Positions 1 to 6,273 of a DNA stretch of 8,473 bases are shown piece after piece. The stretch is from Nitrospirota bacterium. Its GTDB lineage: Bacteria; Nitrospirota; Nitrospiria; Nitrospirales; Nitrospiraceae. The stretch lies in contig SCVQ01000281.1 in the NCBI GenBank assembly GCA_004296865.1, positions 1 through 8,473 on the forward strand. Direction: 5' to 3'. The notes beneath the pieces are model-generated. The model did not search any database and was not told the origin of the DNA. It worked only from the letters and a program-made list of their open reading frames with translations. The stretch's first letter is position 1. Every line of letters starts with the position of its first letter. The position numbers were made by a program, and so were the translations under genes.

Positions 1-272
1 CCTTTTGGCCTTTTGGACGATTCGCCGGCAGGCGACGCAACTCTCTGAGATTTAAAGAAAAAGATTATCCCTTCGTGAAGACTTTGTCAAACCGGCCATC
101 CGGGCATGTCCATGGGTGTTTCGCGGCATACACAGTGCTCGCGTGGACACAATCGTTGGCTTGATACGATGGTTCTGCGAGAGGAACGAAATAACCGGGC
201 AAGGACGTACGGGCAGGTCAGTACCGCTACAGAAACACGAAAGAAGGGGCGGGGAGGAAGGCCGGTCTCTGC
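1..272. other. Gene-free stretch downstream of pup
   Basis: I see no convincing gene here. The two short plus-strand open frames at about 106-304 overlap each other in different frames, lack a clear ribosome binding site and give low-complexity Arg-rich products. The stretch begins with a tandem 8-base repeat (CCTTTTGG twice, 1-16). It holds a promoter-like pair on the minus strand at 64-90 and one arm of a hairpin that ends pup at 242-255. It is probably the spacer between pup and the next leftward gene. Confidence 0.6.
64..90 (-). promoter_or_regulatory. Candidate sigma70-type promoter reading left out of the window
   Basis: On the minus strand there is a perfect -35 hexamer TTGACA (85-90) and a -10 GATAAT (64-69, five of six consensus bases). 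The spacer is 15 bp, shorter than the usual 17, which is the main weakness. Transcription would start near 57 and run off the left edge, so the site would serve an unseen gene downstream of pup. Confidence 0.4.
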
Positions 273-289
273 CTATTCCCCGCCCTTCT
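242..289 (-). terminator. Hairpin at the end of pup, possible terminator
   Basis: The arms are 242-255 (AGAAGGGGCGGGGA) and 277-289 (TCCCCGCCCTTCT). They pair over 13 bp with a single bulged base and a loop of about 21 bases. The right arm lies inside the last pup codons and the loop contains the stop codon. In the pup direction the stem is followed by a pyrimidine-rich but interrupted T stretch (TTTCGTGTTTCTG), so termination may be weak or Rho-assisted. Confidence 0.4.
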
Positions 290-470
290 GCACATAATTC
301 TTGACGAACTCTTCCGCGTTTTCCTCGAGCACGTCGTCGATTTCGTCTACCAGCTTATCGATATCTTCTTTGAGTTTTTTTCCGGCCTCGACAACCTTGG
401 GATTCGGCTTTGCCTCTTCCCTTGCCTGCTGATCCCTTTTGGACTCCGGTCTCCTCTCCTGTCGTTCCAT
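273..470 (-). CDS. pup: Prokaryotic ubiquitin-like protein Pup
   Basis: This is a 65-residue protein modifier. In the known pathway the ligase PafA joins the Pup C-terminal glutamate to substrate lysines, and the coiled coil of Pup then docks on the Mpa/ARC ATPase, which feeds the 20S proteasome. The C-terminal third, with stretches DEIDDVLEENAEEFV and YVQKGGE, matches the Pup family very closely. The N-terminal 25 residues are charged and probably disordered, and a helical coiled coil spans about 26-57. It ends in GGE, the form ready for ligation, whereas many actinobacterial Pups end in GGQ and must first be deamidated by Dop. The ATG at 468-470 follows an ACCTCC-complement Shine-Dalgarno (477-482) at good spacing. 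No dop, pafA, mpa or proteasome genes are in view, and the upstream neighbour is hppA, 124 bases away. The gene looks less GC-rich than its neighbours. A run of seven A (coding strand) lies at codons 30-32. Confidence 0.95.
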   Translation of the reverse strand: MERQERRPESKRDQQAREEAKPNPKVVEAGKKLKEDIDKLVDEIDDVLEENAEEFVKNYVQKGGE

Positions 471-539
471 AGGAGCACCTCCAAATGTTATCGGGCCCGG
501 GCCTCATCGCGTCCTGGTTGCGGTCTATCACATGAAATC

Positions 540-568
540 AGGATACCCCAGGCTCCTCACTCCGTCAA
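540..568 (-). promoter_or_regulatory. Candidate pup promoter
   Basis: On the minus strand, -35 TTGACG (563-568, five of six bases), an exact 17-bp spacer and -10 TATCCT (540-545, four of six) lie in the hppA-pup gap. Transcription would begin near 533, giving a leader of about 60 bases that contains the 10-bp palindrome GGCCCGGGCC (494-503). It suggests pup is transcribed independently of hppA. Confidence 0.45.
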
Positions 569-594
569 GCAGGGCAGCCCTTGCCGACGCGTCA

Positions 595-2646
595 TCACAC
601 GATGAAGGACACAATGAGGAGCGCCACGATATTGATCACTTTGATCATCGGATTGATCGCGGGACCGGCCGTATCCTTGTAGGGATCGCCCACCGTATCC
701 CCCGTAACGGCCGCTTTATGCGTATCGCTGCCCTTCATGCCCTGCTCCTCGATGTACTTCTTGGCATTGTCCCAAGCCCCTCCGCCGCTGGTCATCGAGA
801 TGGCCACGAAGAGTCCCGTGACGATGCTGCCGACAAGGACGCCGCCTAAAGCTTGGGGCCCCAAGATCACGCCCACCAGTATGGGCGCCACAACCGGGAT
901 GGCTCCGGGAATCATCATCTCCTTGATGGCGGCCTTCGTGACAATGTCCACACAGGTCCCATACTCGGGCTTTCCCGTCCCCTCCATGATCCCCTTGATG
1001 GTGCGGAACTGCCGTCTGACTTCCTCGACAACCAACCCGGCGGCCTGCCCGACCGCCTTCATGCACATCGACCCGAAGAGAAAGGGCAACATGCCGCCCA
1101 GGAAGAGACCGACCAAGACTTTGGGGTTCGACAGATCGAACGCCATGCCCTGGCTCTGCCCCTCCACCGCCCGCGCGTACTCCGCAAACAGAACGACCGC
1201 CGCCAAGCCGGCCGATCCGATGGCATAACCCTTGGTGACCGCTTTCGTCGTATTGCCCACGGCGTCCAGCGGATCGGTGATGTCGCGGACCTCCTTGCCC
1301 AGATGGGACATTTCTGCGATGCCCCCGGCATTGTCCGTGATCGGCCCGAAGGCGTCGATGGCCACGACGATGCCCGCCATCGACAGCATGGAGACGGCCG
1401 CCACCGCGACCCCGTAGAGGCCGCCCTGGCCAGCCCCGCCACAAATCCAGTAACTACCGAGGATAGCCGCAGCAATCACCACCACCGGCCAGGCGGTGGC
1501 TTGCATGCCCACAGCCAGACCTGCAATGATGTTGGTGGCATGGCCGGTCTCGCTCGCCTTAGCAATTGCCTTCACCGGCGCGTAACTCTTGGAGGTGTAG
1601 TAGTCGGTGATAAAGACCAGCGCCAGCGTGACCGCCAGCCCCACCAAGGCCGCCAAATAATAGCTCAGCCCGCTGACTCCGCCGACGCCTTCCATCATCT
1701 TGGTCGTGACCGGGTAGAAGACCACGGCGGAGATTCCGCCGGACACGAACAGCCCCTTGTAGAGCGCAGCCATAATCCCGCCGCCAGGCCCCACCTTCAC
1801 GAACATGACGCCGATGATGGTCGAGATGATCGTGAGCCCTCCCAGCACCAAGGGATAGAGAATCGGCTCCGTCTGCCCCTTGAACAGCGTGAAGGCCAAC
1901 ACCATCGCCGCCACCGTGGTCACGGCATAGGTCTCGAACAGATCGGCTGCCATGCCGGCGCAGTCCCCGACGTTGTCGCCGACGTTGTCGGCGATCACCG
2001 CCGGATTGCGCGGATCGTCCTCCGGAATCCCCGCTTCCACTTTGCCGACCAGATCGGCCCCCACGTCCGCCGCTTTCGTATAGATCCCGCCTCCCACACG
2101 CGCGAAGACCGAGATCAGGCTGCCCCCGAATCCCAGGCTCAGCAACGCATGAATCGCCTTCTCCTGCCCGGCGATTGCCGATCCAATGGCGTAGAAGCCG
2201 GACAGGGCCAAGAGCCCCAGACCGATCAGCAGAAGCCCGGTTACGGCTCCGCCACGGAAAGCCACGGTCAATGCCGCATTGAGCCCCTGGTGCGCCGCCT
2301 GTGCGGTGCGCACGTTGGCCCGCACGGCAATGTACATGCCCACGTAGCCGGCCGTGGCCGAGGCTCCGGCCCCCACGAGGAACCCAACCGCCGTCAGCAG
2401 CCCGAATTTATCGGACCAGAACCCGCCCAGCCACAGGAGCAGGAACAACCCGGCCGCCACCAATCCGACGGTCCGATATTGCCGGTTCAGGTAGGCCGAC
2501 GCCCCCTCCTGGATCGCCAGGGCAATCCGCTGCATATTCTTGTTGCCGGCGTCGAGCTTGAAGATCCAAAACGCCAGGTAGAGACCATAACCGATGCCGG
2601 CGACCGCGGTGACAATCGAAAAAACAATGACGGCTGTTGCATCCAC
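595..2646 (-). CDS. hppA: K+-independent proton-translocating membrane pyrophosphatase
   Basis: HppA is an integral membrane pump that hydrolyses pyrophosphate and exports protons, recovering energy from biosynthetic PPi. At 683 residues it is full length for the family, with about 16 hydrophobic segments expected. Signature sites are present: [11 protein letters not shown] (194-204), [19 protein letters not shown] (210-228), [11 protein letters not shown] (436-446), [10 protein letters not shown] (621-630) and [14 protein letters not shown] (649-662). These supply the acidic and lysine residues that bind Mg-PPi. The motif [10 protein letters not shown] (464-473) has Lys468 and Thr471 where K+-dependent, including Na+-pumping, enzymes carry Ala. 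This points to the K+-independent H+-pumping subfamily, as in Rhodospirillum rubrum. The start is GTG (2644-2646), preceded by a GGAGGA-type site about 7 bases upstream. A promoter-like pair lies at 2736-2764. The ion specificity is inferred from sequence only. Confidence 0.97.
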   Translation of the reverse strand: MDATAVIVFSIVTAVAGIGYGLYLAFWIFKLDAGNKNMQRIALAIQEGASAYLNRQYRTVGLVAAGLFLLLWLGGFWSDKFGLLTAVGFLVGAGASATAGYVGMYIAVRANVRTAQAAHQGLNAALTVAFRGGAVTGLLLIGLGLLALSGFYAIGSAIAGQEKAIHALLSLGFGGSLISVFARVGGGIYTKAADVGADLVGKVEAGIPEDDPRNPAVIADNVGDNVGDCAGMAADLFETYAVTTVAAMVLAFTLFKGQTEPILYPLVLGGLTIISTIIGVMFVKVGPGGGIMAALYKGLFVSGGISAVVFYPVTTKMMEGVGGVSGLSYYLAALVGLAVTLALVFITDYYTSKSYAPVKAIAKASETGHATNIIAGLAVGMQATAWPVVVIAAAILGSYWICGGAGQGGLYGVAVAAVSMLSMAGIVVAIDAFGPITDNAGGIAEMSHLGKEVRDITDPLDAVGNTTKAVTKGYAIGSAGLAAVVLFAEYARAVEGQSQGMAFDLSNPKVLVGLFLGGMLPFLFGSMCMKAVGQAAGLVVEEVRRQFRTIKGIMEGTGKPEYGTCVDIVTKAAIKEMMIPGAIPVVAPILVGVILGPQALGGVLVGSIVTGLFVAISMTSGGGAWDNAKKYIEEQGMKGSDTHKAAVTGDTVGDPYKDTAGPAINPMIKVINIVALLIVSFIV

Positions 2647-2735
2647 AGAAGGCTCCTCCCGTTAGCGACACGTGCCCCGTGCCCCCAGTTGGCCCACTTC
2701 TTCCCAGAGCCAGGCTCGCACGCAAAATTTCGGCC

Positions 2736-2764
2736 ATTGTATACAGACGGTCCCGAATGATCAA
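2736..2764 (-). promoter_or_regulatory. Candidate hppA promoter
   Basis: On the minus strand, -35 TTGATC (2759-2764, four of six) and -10 TACAAT (2736-2741, five of six) are separated by 17 bp. The start would be near 2729, leaving a leader of about 80 bases before the hppA GTG. No riboswitch fold was recognised in that leader. Confidence 0.45.
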
Positions 2765-2849
2765 GACGAAACGCCCTTCGCCTGGCCGGCGCCGGAATCG
2801 TTCGGAGACGCAAGCCCCTCTCGATCCGAAGCCAGTTACCGCGCAAAGT

Positions 2850-2879
2850 TTGCCGGGGTCAAAACGAATCTGCTATAGT
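2850..2879 (+). promoter_or_regulatory. Candidate promoter of the small plus-strand gene
   Basis: An extended -10 element (TGC then TATAGT, 2871-2879) lies 18 bp downstream of TTGCCG (2850-2855, four of six). The start near 2886 would give a very short leader of about 14 bases that still includes the ribosome binding site AAGGAG (2888-2893). It is divergent from the hppA promoter. Confidence 0.45.
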
Positions 2880-2899
2880 GCCCGGCGAAGGAGACCGCT

Positions 2900-3154
2900 G
2901 TGGGAGTGGGACCTGAATACATCCTGGTGGAGGAGAAAACCTTCAAGAGCGAGTCGTTGACCCTGGATAACCACGTGTACAAGAACTGCGCGATCGATCA
3001 CTGCCGGATCTACTATAGCGGCGGCCCCTTTGAACTGATCGACACGCACATCACCAATTCACAACTGATCCTCAATCAACCGGCCAAGAACATCTACGCG
3101 GCCATCCAGATTTTCAAGATGAAATCGCCTGGCTCGACCATCGTCTCCGACTAA
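2900..3154 (+). CDS. Small conserved-type hypothetical protein, possible short beta-helix
   Basis: This is an 84-residue soluble protein without signal peptide or membrane segment. The function is unknown. The centre (about 23-65) reads as short repeating strands: a KNCAIDHCRIYYSGG stretch followed by DTHITNSQLIL. The pattern 'N-C-x-hydrophobic-x-x-C-x-hydrophobic-x-Y-S-G-G' recalls a widespread group of small uncharacterised bacterial proteins with pentapeptide-like or right-handed beta-helix character. That resemblance is from memory and has not been tested. The start is GTG (2900-2902), with AAGGAG (2888-2893) six bases upstream. A second in-frame GTG two codons later is possible. It has its own promoter and is the only plus-strand gene, divergent from hppA and convergent with the pentahaem cytochrome gene. 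I saw no intrinsic terminator in the 35-base gap after it. Confidence 0.8.
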   Translation: MGVGPEYILVEEKTFKSESLTLDNHVYKNCAIDHCRIYYSGGPFELIDTHITNSQLILNQPAKNIYAAIQIFKMKSPGSTIVSD

Positions 3155-3189
3155 GCCCGGCGTTCTCCCGAACAACCCACGCTTCAGCG

Positions 3190-4425
3190 CTACGGCAACG
3201 GCACATTGACCGCCCGCTTCACAATCTCAATGGGCTGAAAAACAGGGTCTTGAGCGCCTTTCGAAGATTCCGCCTCGATTCGCTGCAGAAACGCGGGCGG
3301 ACCAGATACCGGAGCGTAACTCAGCGAGACTTCCACATCGAACGATCGCGCATCCTTGGGAGTCGGAAACAGAAACGTTTCTACGCGGCTCTCCTCCGGC
3401 TTAAGCACGGTGTCTTCCAGCACTTTGGTCGCCATAAAGTCGAAGACTGTTTTCTGCCCTTTGGCATCCGCAAACACTCGTCCGTAGACTCGCCGATCGG
3501 CAAAGACGGTTTTTAAATTCTTGCCCTTGATCGCCAGATCCAGCACCACCCTGGCCCAAGCCGGATGGGTCGTGGGAAGGTTGTGCGGAACGAGGCTGCG
3601 GACGGTTACCGTGACCTTGGTCTGATCGCCCTTCACCGCCGTCTCCACCTCCAGCTTGGCCGCTTCTTGCCTGAGTGTTCCGACACGCCCAGGGAACGTA
3701 TGGTTGGCCACCTTCCGCTTATTCTCGCCGTTGGCGGATTCCCCCACTTGTTCGGGCATGTGGCAAGCTTGGCATTCCTTGCCCGACTTGGCCGCCTGGC
3801 TTTTCTCCCAGGTCCCCAGCAATTCGTTCGCCTTCCCAAGATTGGCGGCAGCCGGCACCGACTGATGGCAGTTCATGCAGAGATCGGATTTTCGAAAGAG
3901 CTCCAATTCTTGAGACTGGTGCGCCAGATTCTGGACAAAATCCTTGTAGGGACCGAACAACGTTTTCCCCGGTTCATACTTTGGGACAGGCGGGTGGGCG
4001 GTCCGATCCACCTGTTTGATCAAATGGCACTGGGCACACCCCACGCCGTCGATGGCAGGTTCGCCAGACTGCACCTGCGCGACAAACATCTGCGCCTGAT
4101 CCGCGTATTCGCTTACATGCGGCGCATGGCACCGGAAGCAGAGGGCCTTCTCCTTGCCCCCTGAAAAATCCAGGTATTCCTCCAGCGACGCTCGGAACGC
4201 GGGGGAATGGATCGACCGTGCAAGAGGGGAGGCCTCCCACTCCTCGAACACGCGCTCGTGACAGCGCTTGCACTTATTGGAACTCGGGAAGACCTTCTCC
4301 ATCGGTCCCTTTGACTTCGCCGCATCCTGGGCCAGACTGAACGGCGCGCCTCCCCAGACAGCCAGGAGCGCCAGCGCCGCCAGAACCACGACCCCGGCCC
4401 TTCCTCTCCTACGCGGTCTCCTCAC
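3190..4425 (-). CDS. Exported pentahaem cytochrome c, c554-like (second of the pair)
   Basis: This is a 411-residue periplasmic electron-transfer protein. A basic N-terminus (MRRPRRRGR) and hydrophobic stretch (11-31) form a Sec signal, probably cut after SLA (about 32). Five CxxCH haem sites follow: CKRCH (52-56), CFRCH (96-100), CAQCH (130-134), CMNCH (183-187) and CQACH (218-222). The first is followed by an EEW pattern typical of cytochrome c554-type proteins. Possible distal ligands include His73, His103, His169, His242 and His281. From about 250 onward a haem-free, beta-rich domain begins with VPHNLPTTHP (279-288), the H-x-x-P motif common in this group. The start is GTG (4423-4425), and its GGAGG lies only 3 bases upstream, which is tight. 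Only 19 bases separate it from the upstream paralogue, so the two are surely co-transcribed. Electron donor and acceptor are unknown. It has too few haems for hydroxylamine oxidoreductase. Confidence 0.92.
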   Translation of the reverse strand: MRRPRRRGRAGVVVLAALALLAVWGGAPFSLAQDAAKSKGPMEKVFPSSNKCKRCHERVFEEWEASPLARSIHSPAFRASLEEYLDFSGGKEKALCFRCHAPHVSEYADQAQMFVAQVQSGEPAIDGVGCAQCHLIKQVDRTAHPPVPKYEPGKTLFGPYKDFVQNLAHQSQELELFRKSDLCMNCHQSVPAAANLGKANELLGTWEKSQAAKSGKECQACHMPEQVGESANGENKRKVANHTFPGRVGTLRQEAAKLEVETAVKGDQTKVTVTVRSLVPHNLPTTHPAWARVVLDLAIKGKNLKTVFADRRVYGRVFADAKGQKTVFDFMATKVLEDTVLKPEESRVETFLFPTPKDARSFDVEVSLSYAPVSGPPAFLQRIEAESSKGAQDPVFQPIEIVKRAVNVPLP

Positions 4426-4444
4426 AGCCCTCCTTACGTCCTTC

Positions 4445-5740
4445 TTAGAGCGCCTTCGTGCGGAACGTCAGTACGCGCGCTTGCGTATACTCATGAATCA
4501 GCGTGGCGGCGGTGGCACGTTCTTTCTCGGTGGCAAGCGTCGCCAAGTATCGCTGTTTGAGAGCCTGGTCCGGCTCCGGGATCAACGCATAGGTCAACAG
4601 CGCCTCCACGGTGGCCGGGCTTGAGCCGGAGGGAATCGCAGCCGTGAAGGGCACGCGCTTGGTGGTCCCTCCCCTCACCAACGGTTCCGGGATCGGTCCT
4701 CGGAGAATCTGCTCGAACGGCAGCCCAAACCGCTTCTGCTCGGTCGCCAGGACCTGTCCTTTAGCATCCTTCACCGTGATCGTGACGAAAAATTGCTTCA
4801 GCAGCGGATCCCCGTCTGGAAAACTATGGGGCAGGCTGCCGGTCCGCACCAACACCGTCCCTTCCACCATCGTGGGCGTCGCCTTGGTCTCGATGTCCAC
4901 CCGCGGCATCCATTCCGCCTGCAGGTTCCGATTTTTCAGCATGACGCCGGGAATGACCACGCCGCGGAACCAATGCCGCCCGATCGAACGGGTCATGGAG
5001 CCGCGTTTGGAGGTCGAACTGCCGGTCGACGGCTCCATGTGACAGTCCTGACAGATGGTCCCTTGCAAAATTTCACCGGGCAAATCGCGGCGCGTCACGT
5101 CCTTGACCTTGTCGAAGTGGCAGGAGGTACAGTAGTTGGCGCCCCGGTACAGATCGGATTGGCTGGATGGATGGACCAAATTCTCCTCGGGTTCCGCATA
5201 AGGCCCGTACAACACCTTCCCCGGCTGAATCTTGAAGGTCGGGGGAGGAACCCCGGCCTCGGCCACGGCATTGATCAGGTGGCAGGATGCGCAGCCGATG
5301 CCCTCCACCTCGACCTTGCCGGTCAGGACCTGGCGAGCGATCTTGTCGACGTGCTGCGGGAAGATGGTCACGGCCGGCGCATGACAGGAAAGGCACTTGG
5401 CTTGCTGCTCGGCCGTCGGGTTCGTCTGGAGCCAGAGGCCGAGGACCGTCTTAAAGACAGGCGACTCGAGCGAGGTGCCGTGAAGCAAGGCTGCATCGAC
5501 ACGGCCGAACGTCTTGAGGTCCGGGGTCTGCTCACGCATCCCCTTCCATTCTTCATAATGCCGGTCATGACACTGCTTGCAGTCCTCCGACCGGATGAAG
5601 ATCTTCTCGATCTCTTCCACCCACTCGCTCGGCGCCTGGACATCCGCTCGTTGCGCGACCGCTCGATCGCGGTCGGCCGCGTGGCCGACGAGCACGAGCG
5701 CCAGCAGGATTCCGCCGACCCGTCTTTTCACTGTCCCCAT
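4445..5740 (-). CDS. Exported pentahaem cytochrome c, c554-like (first of the pair)
   Basis: This is a 431-residue periplasmic multihaem cytochrome and a paralogue of the next gene. The signal peptide has KRR (5-7), a hydrophobic core of about 8-22 and likely cleavage near AVA-Q (about 29). The haem sites are CKQCH (54-58), CLSCH (116-120), CASCH (150-154), CTSCH (204-208) and CQDCH (230-234). The first is followed by HYEEW. Candidate distal histidines include His61, His87, His130, His190, His256 and His305. It shares with its partner the order of haems, the segment PGKxLxGPY (173-181) and the C-terminal beta-rich domain opening with SLPHSFPDG (302-310). Haem 1 to haem 2 spacing is longer here (62 against 44 residues) and haem 4 to haem 5 is shorter (26 against 35), so the two have diverged. 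The ATG (5738-5740) follows a GGGGGAG site at good spacing. The PDZ gene ends 30 bases upstream. Confidence 0.92.
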   Translation of the reverse strand: MGTVKRRVGGILLALVLVGHAADRDRAVAQRADVQAPSEWVEEIEKIFIRSEDCKQCHDRHYEEWKGMREQTPDLKTFGRVDAALLHGTSLESPVFKTVLGLWLQTNPTAEQQAKCLSCHAPAVTIFPQHVDKIARQVLTGKVEVEGIGCASCHLINAVAEAGVPPPTFKIQPGKVLYGPYAEPEENLVHPSSQSDLYRGANYCTSCHFDKVKDVTRRDLPGEILQGTICQDCHMEPSTGSSTSKRGSMTRSIGRHWFRGVVIPGVMLKNRNLQAEWMPRVDIETKATPTMVEGTVLVRTGSLPHSFPDGDPLLKQFFVTITVKDAKGQVLATEQKRFGLPFEQILRGPIPEPLVRGGTTKRVPFTAAIPSGSSPATVEALLTYALIPEPDQALKQRYLATLATEKERATAATLIHEYTQARVLTFRTKAL

Positions 5741-5770
5741 GCAGACTCCCCCAAGCCGGCCGAGGCCAGG

Positions 5771-6229
5771 CTAATCCTTCACGATCCGGACGAAATGGAA
5801 ATTGATCAACCCTCCGACGCCCTGCACTTCGGGGTCGGCTGGCTCATAGGTGCCCACGGTGAAGTTCTCGGTCGGCAGCGCCTTCTTCAAGGCCCGGCCG
5901 AAGTCGATGAGGGTTCTGACTTCGACCTTGTCGATCTCCTTGATCACCGCCCTCACCTTGATGCCGGCTAAGTCGGCCGGGGTGCCCCCGATCACCTCGA
6001 AGACCACCACCCCTTCCGGCCTCTGCATCTTGAGTTCTTTCTGAATTTCCTCGTCGACCGAACCGACCACGACGCCAAACTGTTCTCCAAGGCGGACCGC
6101 TTCGGTCTCCGTCATCTCGTTATCGGGCCCGGCGAGGAGCGTGCCGGATAACAGGCCCCAGCAGCCCACCGCCATGAGCCACATGAAAAAAGCCCTACCC
6201 ATCGGGAGGGCTTGTCTTCCCCGGCTCAT
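5771..6229 (-). CDS. Exported or membrane-anchored single PDZ-domain protein
   Basis: From the chosen ATG (6227-6229) this is a 152-residue protein. A hydrophobic segment at about 13-33, after Arg residues, is a signal peptide or anchor. One PDZ domain covers about 68-130 and contains GVVVFEVIGGTPADLAGIKV, the carboxylate-binding and hydrophobic core pattern of DegP/HtrA-type PDZ domains. No protease residues are present, so it is likely an adaptor or chaperone that binds peptide ends in the periplasm, perhaps helping assembly of the neighbouring haem proteins (inference). The start is uncertain. The frame is open to a GTG at 6313 inside the upstream gene. ATG codons at 6200-6202 and 6182-6184 are also possible, and none has an ideal ribosome binding site. 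The ATG at 6200-6202 lies in the loop of a terminator-like hairpin. A cysteine at residue 23 is a poor lipobox match. Confidence 0.85.
   Translation of the reverse strand: MSRGRQALPMGRAFFMWLMAVGCWGLLSGTLLAGPDNEMTETEAVRLGEQFGVVVGSVDEEIQKELKMQRPEGVVVFEVIGGTPADLAGIKVRAVIKEIDKVEVRTLIDFGRALKKALPTENFTVGTYEPADPEVQGVGGLINFHFVRIVKD
6186..6212 (-). terminator. Intrinsic-terminator-like hairpin at the start of the PDZ gene (possible attenuator)
   Basis: Read on the minus strand, the arm AGCCCTCCC (6212-6204) pairs with GGGTAGGGCT (6200-6191) over 9 bp with one bulge and a 3-base loop. A run of six T (6191-6186) follows directly. This is the full layout of a Rho-independent terminator. It sits 62 bases after the stop of the haem-b gene and within the first codons of the PDZ frame. 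It could end the upstream transcript, attenuate the PDZ and cytochrome genes, or be a chance product of GC-rich coding sequence. Confidence 0.55.
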
Positions 6230-6273
6230 GGACCGAAACCGTTCCCCCCTGTGAGACAGCCGGCCAAGGCCCC

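Noticed and set aside
1..16. Tandem repeat CCTTTTGG twice
   Set aside because: Only two 8-base units at the window edge. This is too short to call a repeat element.
273..470. UBact, the other bacterial ubiquitin-like modifier
   Set aside because: The DEIDDVLEENAEEFV core and the VQKGGE tail are those of Pup itself.
595..2646. K+-dependent or Na+-pumping pyrophosphatase
   Set aside because: The [10 protein letters not shown] motif carries Lys and Thr at the deciding positions, which fits the K+-independent H+-pumping type.
853..2760. A 635-codon open frame on the plus strand opposite hppA
   Set aside because: It is antisense to a gene with unmistakable pyrophosphatase motifs. Its product is rich in His, Arg, Gly and Asp with no recognisable domain, as expected for a GC-rich shadow frame.
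3155..3189. Bidirectional terminator between the convergent genes
   Set aside because: Only a 4-bp GTTC/GAAC stem is visible, with no T-run on either strand.
3190..5740. Hydroxylamine oxidoreductase or octahaem nitrite reductase
   Set aside because: Each protein has only five CxxCH sites and lacks the eight-haem pattern.
4793..5971. A 392-codon plus-strand open frame opposite the first cytochrome gene
   Set aside because: It lies antisense across a CxxCH-bearing gene and the end of the PDZ gene, with no domain and no ribosome site that I could support.
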